Of a stretch of DNA of 64,000 nt, positions 1 through 8,814 are shown in pieces. Within the stretch, counting starts at the first letter, position 1, and every line of letters starts with the position of its first letter. The stretch spans positions 40,853 through 104,852 of the forward strand of contig CAMLPV010000010.1 of NCBI GenBank assembly GCA_946482005.1, given 5' to 3'. Source of the DNA: an uncultured Gilliamella sp. Its GTDB lineage: Bacteria > Pseudomonadota > Gammaproteobacteria > Enterobacterales > Orbaceae. Under the pieces are notes generated by a model. The model had not been told where the DNA came from. It saw only the letters and a program-made list of their open reading frames with translations, and did no database searches. The translations under genes were made by a program, and so were the position numbers.

Positions 1-84
1 ACCTGTACTCTCTTTTAAAGCTCTAAAAATTTTATCACCAAAATTAACTACCAAAAAAACTAAATTAAAACTTCATGAATGATT

Positions 85-735
85 TTAAATTGCTTTATCA
101 AAAAATAAGTTCACTTTGGTTAGTTTAGCCATTGACTCGATATAATCCTTAACTTTAGGCGGAAAATGTAATCCTTTTACACAAGTCAAATTACGTAAAA
201 CAGGAAACAGACAGATATCATCTAAAGATAATTGCCCATTACATGCTTGTGGCGAGATAATCAATGATTCAAGCTCGTTTAATAACTTGGATATTTCAGA
301 TACTAATGAATCAGTTTGCGCTAAACATTCATCAAATGAACCGATTTTTTTAGTTTTACTCGTGACAAAGTAATTGATCGCACTTTGAGTTGCAAATTCT
401 GCTAAGCCAAGTTTGATATAACGTGGACACTCTAATTTATAATCATATTGCTGTAGTTGTTTAATTAATTTTTCAATATTTGGCGATTTTGGGCCGATTA
501 AGATAGGCTTTCCTCCATAATGATTATCGACATAATCAACAATATCCAGACTTTCAGGCATATAACTGCCATCCTCTTTTTGTAAAATTGGTGCCATCTT
601 TTGACCAATCATACTTTCGGGAGACTTAAAATCATCACTCAAAAAGACATGTAGCTCAACAGGGATATCTTTTAAACCAAAAATCATTCTAGCCCTTACA
701 CAAAAAGGACAGTGTTCATAAATATATAATTTCAT
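85..735 (-). CDS. grxB: Glutaredoxin 2 (GrxB family)
   Basis: Cytosolic glutathione-dependent disulfide oxidoreductase with a GST-like fold. The protein opens with an N-terminal thioredoxin-fold strand and the redox motif CPFC at residues 9-12 (EHCPFCVRARM), as in E. coli GrxB. A cis-Pro region (MAPILQKEDG) and the all-helical GST-like C-terminal half follow. Length is about 216 aa, the usual size for this family. A longer reading starting at 753 is possible, but a GGAGGT ribosome site sits four bases before the ATG at 735, so that start is chosen. The gene begins 2 bp after the stop of the upstream membrane-protein gene, which suggests one transcript. Confidence 0.93.
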   Translation of the reverse strand: MKLYIYEHCPFCVRARMIFGLKDIPVELHVFLSDDFKSPESMIGQKMAPILQKEDGSYMPESLDIVDYVDNHYGGKPILIGPKSPNIEKLIKQLQQYDYKLECPRYIKLGLAEFATQSAINYFVTSKTKKIGSFDECLAQTDSLVSEISKLLNELESLIISPQACNGQLSLDDICLFPVLRNLTCVKGLHFPPKVKDYIESMAKLTKVNLFFDKAI

Positions 736-737
736 TT

Positions 738-1367
738 CTACCTCCTTAAACAATCAATAGCCCATAATAAATAGGCAAACCCTATAAATGCCAGCATGAC
801 AACGCTCGCATTAAACAATGCGTGTGGATAACCGATTTTTGTCACATTGATAAAAGGATACGGATAATAATGAGTAAAAAAACCTAGTACAAAGATATAA
901 ACGGCATAAATTAACATGGTAGTTAATGATCCTATAATGACGCGAAAGCTAATGCGTCGAAATGGCCCCCAAATCAGCCAACTCAATATGCCTAGTAGAG
1001 GAATAACAACATGTAAACTTTCATTAGCGAATCGCATAAATATATTTGGTGGAACATGAATGCCACGTAAAAGCGAGTTATACACAATAGCTGTTATAAT
1101 TACACCTACCAACCCATTTAATCGAATAATTCGAAAAATAAAACGATTACAATTCGGACTAAAAGCTAACCATAAACAACTTATTGCCAACATAAGGTTA
1201 GATAATACAGTAAAAAAACTATAATAAAACACCATACGCCCTATTGATGTTGCTGGCTGCCAACTTCGAAGCTGCATATGCCAATAAGTATAAGTTTCAA
1301 CACCAACAACTAACAGCACATATAATGCGATAAAAAGATTAATATTTCGTTTTAACATAACAAACAT
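738..1367 (-). CDS. Pr6Pr-type integral membrane protein
   Basis: A 209-aa protein with about six hydrophobic segments and short loops. These include an N-terminal segment near residues 8-26, one near 48-70, one near 83-100 and a last one near 180-203. The arrangement and the motif YYSFFTVLSNLM resemble the Pr6Pr family of bacterial membrane proteins, whose function is not established. Its stop codon lies 2 bp before the grxB start, so the two genes are probably co-transcribed from a promoter upstream of 1367. The start could also be the ATG three codons in (1358). Neither start has a clear ribosome site. Confidence 0.7.
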   Translation of the reverse strand: MFVMLKRNINLFIALYVLLVVGVETYTYWHMQLRSWQPATSIGRMVFYYSFFTVLSNLMLAISCLWLAFSPNCNRFIFRIIRLNGLVGVIITAIVYNSLLRGIHVPPNIFMRFANESLHVVIPLLGILSWLIWGPFRRISFRVIIGSLTTMLIYAVYIFVLGFFTHYYPYPFINVTKIGYPHALFNASVVMLAFIGFAYLLWAIDCLRR

Positions 1368-1590
1368 AAAAAAATAAAAACGTATTGCAGTATATATCAG
1401 TAAACCTAAAAAAAAGAAAATATAAAAATAGATTAATTTGTTATTTTTAATAAAAATAATGTCAAAACGTTTTATCTTATGAGAGTATTTTAATAAAAGC
1501 CGTTTTTTAGATATAAAAGCTCCACCTAATTTTACTCATTGTTCACTGTTGTAAATTGCGCTTAGAATTTAAATTTAGAATGTTTTTATT

Positions 1591-1626
1591 ATGAAATGGT
1601 ATAGACTCCTGAATGTTTTTTACAAA
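1591..1626 (+). repeat. Isolated copy of the core of the terminal 211-bp repeat
   Basis: The 17-mer GGTATAGACTCCTGAAT at 1598-1614 is identical to the core of every unit of the tandem array that starts near 63321. The match extends upstream (ATGAAA then T or C) and downstream (TTTTTACA), giving about 36 bp of near-identity. The rest of the 211-bp unit is not present here. Confidence 0.75.
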
Positions 1627-1756
1627 ATAAATTATAATTCACTAATATAATTAAATTTTTATATAAAACTCAACCCAATTATTTATTCAAACTAAAATCC
1701 TATTCACTATCCTATCGATAGTTTAAAAACTATTTTTTATCGCTGTGCAATCAGTT

Positions 1757-1800
1757 ATTTTGTCAAAAAGTTTCAGGTCATGGCTATGTTTGAGTAAAAA
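1757..1800 (+). repeat. 44-bp dispersed repeat, copy 1
   Basis: Contains GTCAAAAAGTTTCAGGT followed by a variable stretch, then GTTTGAGTAAAAA. The same arrangement recurs at 18419-18464 and 46588-46634, always between genes. Confidence 0.7.
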
Positions 1801-2200
1801 TGATTTTTTTAGTTACAAATCTTAATAAAAATTCTATGCAAAATACTCAATAAAAAATCCGCAAAAACCAAATTCTTTTAGTCCTTGTTCGATCATGTTT
1901 AGGTGACAAACTTTTAACGATATTTTATTTTATTTATTAATAATATCAGTAAGTTATACAAATAATTAAAATTTAAAGAAATGCAAAAAAAAGATTGCAA
2001 AATATTCAAAACAGTGTAATTTATACCGTTTTTAGATTATTTTTTAACTTAAATTCATTAAAAAAGCGTTTTATTTGTAATAAATTTTCAAATAATCAAA
2101 TTGTTATTAAAAACATAATGCTAAAAATTATTAATAATAATAAATAGTTCAATAAAACATTGTGTTATTTGCAGGGGACATGAAATATATCGAGGATAAC

Positions 2201-5008
2201 ATGGAGAAAGGATTAACTAATCTGGTGGATCAATTGGGCAATGGTTTAAGTCGAGGCTTAAAGCAAGGTTTGGTTAATGGAGTCGGTCACAATCGCTATA
2301 CGTTAAATATTGATGGTTTGCCTGCTGAGGTTTCAATCTTACAGGTTGAGGGTAATGAGCAGCTTAATCAACCTTGGCACTATACGATTACTTTCACCAG
2401 CTCGGATAAACAACTTTCTGTTGAGTCATTTCTTAATCAAAATGCCCGTTTGAGTTTTAATCCTGCTAATTCTGGCAGTTTAAGCGACTTTGCAACTCAA
2501 GGACTTAATGCACTTAATTCCTTAACTTCGGCTAATCCATTAGATGCATTAAAACAGTCTGAGCCATTAAAACAGTTAGATAAACTTAAACAATCTAATC
2601 CACTCGATTCACTTAATTCTTTAACCCAGTTTAATCCGCTTAATCCGTTAAATTCACTATTATCTCAAGGTGGCTCACGCACTCTTTATGGTGTGATAAC
2701 CCAGTTCAGTCAATTATCAGTCAGTAATGATGAAGCCCGTTATCAGGTTGTCTTATCCTCGCAATTAGCCAAACTGGCATTAAGTCATAACTGTGCTATT
2801 TTTCAGAATCAAAGCGTTATCAGTGTGGTTGAAGAGGTCTTGCGTGGTCATGGTTATACAGGGATTGATTATCGTTTAGCGCTTAAAGAGCAATATTCGG
2901 AGCGTGAGTTTATCACCCAGTGGCAGGAGAGTGACCTTGAATTTATTCAAAGATTGCTTGCTGATGTGGGGGTCTATTTCCGGTTTGAAACGCATGGTGA
3001 ACATAATTGTGATGTGATGGTCATCAGTGATTATGAGCAAGGTTATCAGCAGGTGGCTGATATTGTGTACAAACAACCGAGCGGCACACTGGATAACGGC
3101 GTTGAAAGTGTCTGGGATATAACCTTACACAGTCAGATGGTGGAATCTTCGGTACAAGTACAAGATTATAACTACCGAGATGCGCAGGCGAATTTACTGG
3201 GTGAAGTTAACAGCCAACAGAAAGATAACACCACTTATGGCACTGATTACCGTTATGATGAGCACTATAAAGGGTTAAATAGCAATGGTGACAGCAATAA
3301 TGGAATTGATAGTGACACCAACAATAATAATGATGACGATGATGATGAAAACAGTGGTGATATCGATACCGATGACAGTCAAGGCAGTAACGGCAATAGT
3401 AATGACAACGACAATAATAGCGATAACACTAACGGTAGTAATAGCAATAACAACAGCAGTGATATTGACCGTAATCAAGCTAACACGAGTAATGGTGTTG
3501 AAAGTGGTGAATGGTATGCCCGCATTCGCCATGAACACGCCATTAGCCGTCAAATTGTTATCCGGGGTAAAAGCAATCAGGCTAATTTAGCTCCGGGTCA
3601 ACATATCCGCATCAAAGGCAGTACGATTGCCGGAATAGATGAGGGGGTAATGATATTAACGGTGCAAGGACAGGGAAACCGCAGTGAGGCTTATGAACTG
3701 AGTTTTACCGCCATACCTTACCAGCCATTAAAACCTTACCGCCCGGAGCCGATTCCTTTTCCGACTATTGACGGCACTTTACCGGCACGGGTAACCAGTC
3801 CGAATAATGACACCTATGGTTATATTGATACACAAGGGCGCTATCGGGTTAAATTTAACTTTGATTTAAAAGAGTGGCGAAACGGTGAAGAGAGCTTATG
3901 GTTAAGACTGGCTAAACCGTATGCAGGCAGTACCTATGGTTTTCACTTTCCACTGATTGACGGCACAGAAGTTGCGGTAGCGTTTACTAACGGTAATCCG
4001 GACCGACCTTATATCGCACATGCGATGCATGACAGTCAACACCCTGACCATGTGACCGCCATAAACAAACACCGAAATGTAATTCGTACTCCTGCTAACA
4101 ACAAACTGCGGATGGATGATAAGCGCGGACAAGAGCACATTAAGTTAGCGACCGAATACGGTAAAACCCAGCTTAACATCGGGCATTTAGTTGACCAAAA
4201 CAAAGAGCAGCGTGGTGAGGGATTTGAACTGCGCACCGATGAGTGGGGAGCGATTGCTGCCAATAAAGGTTTATACCTGACCAGTCAGACCGAGCCTAAG
4301 GCACAGGGTAAACAACTTGATATGCAAGGAGCCATTACTCAGCTTGAAAATGCGTTATCAATTGCTAAAGCACTGCAAAATGCAGCAACTGCATCTGAAG
4401 CCCATGGCGCAGATACCGACAGTCAAGAGCAACTTAAAGCGACATTAACCCAATTAGCCCAAAGTGGCATTATTGCTTATGCACAAGAGGGCATTGCTTT
4501 AACCAGTCCGGAAAACATCCAACTGTCCACATCAAACAGCGTATCAATGACCAGTGAAAACCAAACTGACATTAATGCGTTAAAAAACATTACCGTCTCA
4601 TCCGGTGAATCCATCGGTCTGTTTGCCCATAAGTCGGGAATGAAAGTCTTTGCCAATCAGGGTGATGTTAACGTGCAGGCACAAAATGCCAACCTGAATA
4701 TGGCCGCCAAGCAAGATATTAAAATAGACAGTGTAGATGGCAGTGTTGATTGGTCAGCTGCAAAAGAAATCACCTTAATATGTGGTGGTTCATACGTCAA
4801 AATCAGCAGTGCGGGCATTGAACTGGGTACCGCTGATAATGTTTATATAAAAAGTAATGCATTGCAAAAAATGGGGCCAACCTCGAAAGAGGTGACACCT
4901 TTACTGTTACCAAAAATTACATCCTTTATTAAGGAAAAAATTTGTTTGCCATGCTTGATTAAAGCCGCCGAGAATGCACAAATGTTAGTAATATTAGGAG
5001 ATGAATAA
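2201..5008 (+). CDS. vgrG: Type VI secretion spike protein VgrG
   Basis: The trimeric tip of the T6SS needle, which carries effectors into target cells. Read from the ATG at 2201 (about 935 aa), it has a gp27-like N-terminal half (HNRYTLNIDGLPAEVSIL and SEREFITQWQESDLEF), a gp5-like OB domain (RVTSPNNDTYGYIDTQGRYR; VAFTNGNPDRPYIAHAMHDS) and a DUF2345 beta-helix region. The tail ends in the motif CLPCLIKAAENA, often seen at the ends of these proteins. A GAGG site five bases before 2201 favours that start. In-frame ATG (2180) and GTG (2162) codons are alternatives. Unusual is a long Asn/Asp/Ser-rich insert (about 3280-3480) between the gp27-like and gp5-like parts. No T6SS structural genes are nearby, so this is an orphan vgrG cluster. 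Confidence 0.95.
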   Translation: MEKGLTNLVDQLGNGLSRGLKQGLVNGVGHNRYTLNIDGLPAEVSILQVEGNEQLNQPWHYTITFTSSDKQLSVESFLNQNARLSFNPANSGSLSDFATQGLNALNSLTSANPLDALKQSEPLKQLDKLKQSNPLDSLNSLTQFNPLNPLNSLLSQGGSRTLYGVITQFSQLSVSNDEARYQVVLSSQLAKLALSHNCAIFQNQSVISVVEEVLRGHGYTGIDYRLALKEQYSEREFITQWQESDLEFIQRLLADVGVYFRFETHGEHNCDVMVISDYEQGYQQVADIVYKQPSGTLDNGVESVWDITLHSQMVESSVQVQDYNYRDAQANLLGEVNSQQKDNTTYGTDYRYDEHYKGLNSNGDSNNGIDSDTNNNNDDDDDENSGDIDTDDSQGSNGNSNDNDNNSDNTNGSNSNNNSSDIDRNQANTSNGVESGEWYARIRHEHAISRQIVIRGKSNQANLAPGQHIRIKGSTIAGIDEGVMILTVQGQGNRSEAYELSFTAIPYQPLKPYRPEPIPFPTIDGTLPARVTSPNNDTYGYIDTQGRYRVKFNFDLKEWRNGEESLWLRLAKPYAGSTYGFHFPLIDGTEVAVAFTNGNPDRPYIAHAMHDSQHPDHVTAINKHRNVIRTPANNKLRMDDKRGQEHIKLATEYGKTQLNIGHLVDQNKEQRGEGFELRTDEWGAIAANKGLYLTSQTEPKAQGKQLDMQGAITQLENALSIAKALQNAATASEAHGADTDSQEQLKATLTQLAQSGIIAYAQEGIALTSPENIQLSTSNSVSMTSENQTDINALKNITVSSGESIGLFAHKSGMKVFANQGDVNVQAQNANLNMAAKQDIKIDSVDGSVDWSAAKEITLICGGSYVKISSAGIELGTADNVYIKSNALQKMGPTSKEVTPLLLPKITSFIKEKICLPCLIKAAENAQMLVILGDE
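3276..3480 (+). repeat. Low-complexity Asn/Asp/Ser-coding tract inside vgrG
   Basis: About 65 codons are almost all AAT/AAC, GAT/GAC, AGT/AGC and GGT/GGC, including a run of five Asp codons near 3335-3350. The tract lies between the gp27-like and gp5-like domains, a position where VgrG proteins usually carry no such insert. The codon-level repetitiveness suggests expansion by replication slippage. It also creates spurious long open frames on both strands. Confidence 0.85.
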
Positions 5009-5523
5009 TGTTATACCAACATATTGCTTATCAAACATTTTTAGATCTCCAACAACAATCAACATCTTTTAAATCAAAATTGAAACTTTATTTATTAGTA
5101 GATGGTCTAGAATACGAACGTTTATTTCAAAATGAAATCATAAAAAATGAAATTACATTACCACTTTTTATTCGTAACAGTAATAAAGATGTGTCCTTTG
5201 CAGGACCTTGGCTTATTGATATTACGAAAGTTGATAAAGAGATACAAAGTTCTTTATTACAACTTGAACAAGTTTATCCTTCTACTACTTGGCTAATTTC
5301 TATGCAAAGTTTAACGAATCTGTTTAATCAACTAGAAAGCCAATTATATCTCCGCTTACCTGATAAACGTAATGCTTTATTACGTTTTTATGATCCTCGT
5401 GTTCTACACAAGCTTTTAGATGTTTTTACACCTGAACAATTCAAATTATTTACCTTAAATATCAATGACTGGATCTACTATCATAATCACACTTATTATT
5501 CATTAATAAGAGGTAAATTATAA
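5008..5523 (+). CDS. DUF4123 T6SS effector chaperone (Tap/TecT-like)
   Basis: A 171-aa adaptor predicted to load the downstream effector onto VgrG. It shows family hallmarks: an N-terminal LYLLVDGLEYERLF stretch, then GPWLIDI and the motif LLRFYDPRVL before a small C-terminal part. DUF4123 proteins are specific chaperones for T6SS effectors. The start ATG overlaps the vgrG TAA by one base (TAATG), indicating translational coupling. The next gene overlaps in the same way. In Pseudomonas aeruginosa the DUF4123 protein TecT works with a small co-chaperone to deliver the nuclease TseT, and gene order here matches that layout. Confidence 0.88.
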   Translation: MLYQHIAYQTFLDLQQQSTSFKSKLKLYLLVDGLEYERLFQNEIIKNEITLPLFIRNSNKDVSFAGPWLIDITKVDKEIQSSLLQLEQVYPSTTWLISMQSLTNLFNQLESQLYLRLPDKRNALLRFYDPRVLHKLLDVFTPEQFKLFTLNINDWIYYHNHTYYSLIRGKL

Positions 5524-5864
5524 TGAAACTTTGTCAAGAACAAATTGATGCTATTTTTCAACAAGAACAAGATGAATACATTTGGGAACTCGTGCATAAA
5601 TTCAAAAAAGACTCTCGTTTAACATTGCCAGAGGAAAATATTAATGAGTTATTTAATCGCTTAAAAGTAACATATCAATACATTATTGAGTTAGGTTTTT
5701 CTAAAAAAATTCTTATCGAAACATTTTTATGCGCGGAAGCAACGACACCGGGATATAAAGATAATCCAAAACTTAAGGCTTGGATCGAAAAACAAAATGA
5801 AATTCCTGAAAATCAATTTGAAGATTTATTAAGGATAGCCAATAGTATTCAACAGGGAAAATAA
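5523..5864 (+). CDS. Small T6SS co-chaperone-like protein
   Basis: A 113-aa, charged, mostly helical protein with no signal peptide or membrane segment. Recognisable features are LGFSKKILIETFLCAEATTPGY in the middle and a Glu/Lys-rich C terminus. No catalytic motif is seen. It overlaps the chaperone stop by one base (TAATG) and ends 9 bp before the effector start, so it belongs to the same operon. Its place between a DUF4123 chaperone and a Tox-REase-5 effector is that of the co-chaperone of TecT (PA3906) in P. aeruginosa. The assignment rests on position and size, not on a residue-level match. Confidence 0.6.
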   Translation: MKLCQEQIDAIFQQEQDEYIWELVHKFKKDSRLTLPEENINELFNRLKVTYQYIIELGFSKKILIETFLCAEATTPGYKDNPKLKAWIEKQNEIPENQFEDLLRIANSIQQGK

Positions 5865-5873
5865 GGAAGAAAC

Positions 5874-6989
5874 ATGCCATTACCAATTATAGTTGGTGTA
5901 ATTCTTGAAGAATTAGCTTTAATTTTATTAACCACAGATGCAGTATATATTTATAATAGTAATCAACAAGACTCATATCCCCCTGGATATGAAACAAGTT
6001 ATAAACCTATTTGGCCTACAATCGAAAGACATTCACATTCAACGAATAAAGATACTTATCCTTTATTTCAAAATCCCCTAATTTTTAATAATATACTTAA
6101 AGAAATACAAACAAAGAACATACTTTTATTAAATAAAGCGGATGTTATAGACAAAACGATGGATGATGACATTGAGCCCGATACACCTGAAACTATTGCA
6201 GAATTCGAAAAAGAAATTGAATTTTTTCGAACACATATACTAGGTTATTATGAAAAAGAACTTGATAAAGTAAGAAATGGACAAGCAAGTAATAGCGGGT
6301 ATGAGGAAGAAGATTTAGTAAAACAGCTACAGTTTTGTGAACTAGAACTTGCTGAAATGGAAACTAATTTAGCTATTTTAAAAGGAGAATCATCCCAAGG
6401 TTTAACTGAAGATGAAAAAGATATTGTAACAGGTGGATTGGCCGAAAAAATGGTAAAAATAAAGGAAGAACAGCTTGATAAAATAGAAACCTGTAGTTGT
6501 TCTATTATTCCTTTTATAAAACTTAATACATTTCGCCGAAAAATGAGTGATTTAGCTGCAGATTATCAAGCAACCATCAGCGGTGCTGAATGGGAAAGAA
6601 GTGAAAACCCAAATACTGGTAAGATATCTGTAGAAATTTCAGAATGGGTTTATATTGGACCTGCGAGTAAAAAAGTTGATTTTGATGGTTGGATGCCAAA
6701 TTATTGCCTGTTATTAGAAATGAAAGCTAATTACGATACATTAATGTTTAGTAAAACACAAATTGACTCTTTCGGAACCCCTAAATTAAAAGGTATAGGG
6801 GAAAAGAAAATGGATACATTACTAAAACAAGCAAAGCGACATAATACTGTGTGTTTGGCGCATCCCCCTGCGCGATGTTGCTGGATATTTATGACACCAT
6901 TGTTATATGATGCATTTACAGCTAAATTAGCACGTGGAACGTTACCTACTATAACTACAGTGTATGTACCAACTACTTTACTTAAATAA
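5874..6989 (+). CDS. T6SS nuclease effector, Tox-REase-5-like
   Basis: A 371-aa candidate toxin. The N terminus has a hydrophobic segment (about residues 4-25), typical of effectors that must cross the target inner membrane. An acidic, coiled-coil-like middle (about 95-195) follows. The C-terminal domain (about 215-371) carries KKVDFDGWMPNYCLLLEMKA, which fits the D...E-x-K core of restriction-endonuclease-fold toxins, and later QAKRHNTVCLAHPPARCCW. This pattern is that of Tox-REase-5, the DNase domain of TseT. A clear ribosome site (AGGAAGAAAC) precedes the ATG. The stop overlaps the ATG at 6989 on the immunity side. The predicted substrate is cytosolic DNA. Confidence 0.75.
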   Translation: MPLPIIVGVILEELALILLTTDAVYIYNSNQQDSYPPGYETSYKPIWPTIERHSHSTNKDTYPLFQNPLIFNNILKEIQTKNILLLNKADVIDKTMDDDIEPDTPETIAEFEKEIEFFRTHILGYYEKELDKVRNGQASNSGYEEEDLVKQLQFCELELAEMETNLAILKGESSQGLTEDEKDIVTGGLAEKMVKIKEEQLDKIETCSCSIIPFIKLNTFRRKMSDLAADYQATISGAEWERSENPNTGKISVEISEWVYIGPASKKVDFDGWMPNYCLLLEMKANYDTLMFSKTQIDSFGTPKLKGIGEKKMDTLLKQAKRHNTVCLAHPPARCCWIFMTPLLYDAFTAKLARGTLPTITTVYVPTTLLK

Positions 6990-7006
6990 TGAATAAGGAA
7001 TTAATT

Positions 7007-7756
7007 ATGCCAGTACAAATGCGATTAGATCTTATAGATTACAATATTGAAATTTTTTTCCCAAAAGCATTGGAAAATAATATTCCAGAAATACGAAATC
7101 AGCTGGATGAAGCATTTAAAATTTATCAAAATAACTTTAATTCGGATGCTAACTGGTATTATTTTGCTAATTCTATCAAAGCTGATCCTAAATTATTGGC
7201 CTACAATAAAGAGGGTTTGACTGAGTTAGTTTTGAAAAAGCTAACATTCGGATTTAAAAGAGTAGGACAAGATGGGGATCTGATACTCTCTTTTATAGAC
7301 ATTGATAAAGATCCAGCGATCGAAGGACAACTATTATTTTACTTAGCCTCAAGATATTTAAATAGCCCATTTCTCGAATCAGAAATTAAATTTTTATTTA
7401 CCCACAAAAAAGCAGGAGTTTATAATAAAATTACTCAATTTTTTACAGAATTAGCAAAAGTATTTAGTGATTGCTATATTGAAATTGATCTGAAGGATAC
7501 TTTTCCCATACAAAATGCACTATTTCCTCAACGTATTGGTACATCAATGATTGTTTATATTCCAAGCCCATTAAATGCTGATGATTATCCTGAAGCTCAT
7601 AGAATGATCCCAATTAATCGGGATGATAAACAAGTGGGGACGGTTATTATTTCACTCGATCATATCCCGAATCGCGACAATATAGAGGATATTAAAATTA
7701 TAAATCGTTTAGATATTCGTTTACGCGAGGCAGATCTATTGCCAACAAGACAATAG
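7007..7756 (+). CDS. Cytoplasmic immunity protein for the nuclease effector
   Basis: An approximately 249-aa soluble protein with no signal peptide, as expected for protection against a cytosolic nuclease. It is alpha/beta in composition, with motifs such as FGFKRVGQDGDLILSFIDID and a C-terminal VGTVIISLDHIPNRDN. It may belong to the Imm52 group, which from memory pairs with Tox-REase-5 toxins; this cannot be confirmed here. The chosen ATG at 7007 has an AAGGAA site six bases upstream. An ATG at 6989 overlaps the effector stop and is a possible alternative. Immediate adjacency downstream of the effector is the main support. Confidence 0.65.
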   Translation: MPVQMRLDLIDYNIEIFFPKALENNIPEIRNQLDEAFKIYQNNFNSDANWYYFANSIKADPKLLAYNKEGLTELVLKKLTFGFKRVGQDGDLILSFIDIDKDPAIEGQLLFYLASRYLNSPFLESEIKFLFTHKKAGVYNKITQFFTELAKVFSDCYIEIDLKDTFPIQNALFPQRIGTSMIVYIPSPLNADDYPEAHRMIPINRDDKQVGTVIISLDHIPNRDNIEDIKIINRLDIRLREADLLPTRQ

Positions 7757-8006
7757 CACGGTGATATCTAAAAAACAAATAAAGCGAAATAATGAAAATC
7801 CTTAAATTTTTTATTGATATAGTTAAAAATCAATATGATGATAATGCTAAGTTAAAAACTTTCGGATATAAAATATTGCTATGTAAAAAAAGATGATAAA
7901 AACTGTTATAGTCAGATGAGATATTGCGAAAGGTTTAGCAGAAGTAAATCAATCCACCGACGCAACCTAGACTGAAAAAAATGCCCCAAACTGAATGAGC
8001 AGATAG

Positions 8007-8814
8007 TGTTTCAACCTTAGAATCAGCTTCTCCTTTCAGCTACCCTATGGCCTGGCGATAATAGACATAGTTTTCAGTGATATCAAGATTTATGGATTAA
8101 GTATAGTCACATATCATATTTACCACGATGGAAAAATTGAAAGACATATTCCCGAGAATATTAATACAAAATATAAAAATAAATATAAATATGTCTATCA
8201 CGACAAAAACAGTAATTTTCATCAATTAGGTATTTATGAGTTTATTATAATAAAAAATAAGTATTTATCGAGGTCTGATAAAAGATATGGCAATACTGAA
8301 TATATTCATCTTATTGATTTAAGAGAAGTAACTCAAAAATACGAAAAATATGGATTAACGTATTGTTTTAATGTGGATTGCTTTGAAGACCCTCGTTTTT
8401 TTATGAATCGTGATACACTTGCAAGCTTTTTTGGCGCAATGCTTGAAGTGAATTTTACTGATATCAGTTGTAACGGTTTTAGTACTAAAAAAGACGAATC
8501 AGGTGTTAGTAAAAGTCATAAGAATGGTTATCATGGTGACTTCAAATATTTAATAAAAAAAACAATAAATTATATAAATGAGAAGGATCAAGTCTGAATA
8601 TCAAATTAAATCCTGAAGAACTGGATGTTGATAGACAAAATCAGTGGATTAACGCTTTGTATAAATTTGGCTGAACAAATATATTAGGTTGGAGTTATAC
8701 CTTAAAAGGAAAGAAACACTTTTGAACCATATTCCGAAAGAAACTACAAATCACGAATATCATTTACATGTTGAATATTATGATATGAAGAAAGTTAAGG
8801 AAATTAAAGAATGA
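8007..8814 (+). pseudogene. Broken T6SS peptidase-like effector (LAS/M15-type), copy A
   Basis: An open stretch from 8007 to 8597 lacks any plausible start and reads like the C-terminal domain of VgrG/Rhs-linked toxins. It includes FFGAMLEVNFTDISCNGFS, then SKSHKNGYHGDF, resembling the S-x-H-x-x-G-x-x-x-D zinc site of LAS/M15-type peptidoglycan peptidases. The gene continues after a frameshift at about 8594 (NIKLNPEELD), is cut by a TGA at 8672 where a Trp would fit (FG-stop-TNILGW), and loses one T in a run near 8720 relative to copy B. It ends with NHEYHLHVEYYD, a possible H-x-x-H-x-H metal site. Its TGA overlaps the next ATG (ATGA). At 7757-8006 there is only degraded sequence, perhaps the lost 5' part. 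The peptidase call is inferred from motifs. Confidence 0.7.

Larger units (their letters stand above)
1368..2200. other. Long A/T-rich intergenic region upstream of vgrG
   Basis: This gap of over 800 bases lies between the minus-strand Pr6Pr gene and the plus-strand vgrG. No coding sequence was found. It holds one copy of a short element also present in the tandem array at the window end (1591-1626) and one copy of a 44-bp dispersed repeat (1757-1800). Promoters for both flanking genes must lie here, but A/T richness gives too many -10-like hexamers to choose one. Confidence 0.6.

Noticed and set aside
2002..2031. Inverted partner of the 17-bp core upstream of vgrG
   Set aside because: Only about 10 bases match and the region is very A/T-rich, so chance is likely; mentioned only as a weak hint.
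3275..3590. Long open frames on both strands inside vgrG, rich in Ile, Val and Thr
   Set aside because: They are frame shadows of the Asn/Asp/Ser-rich repeat tract; no ribosome sites and composition explained by the repeat.
8373..8597. Independent 74-aa gene starting with GTG
   Set aside because: It is the in-frame end of a longer degraded effector reading frame that extends upstream to 8007 without a start.
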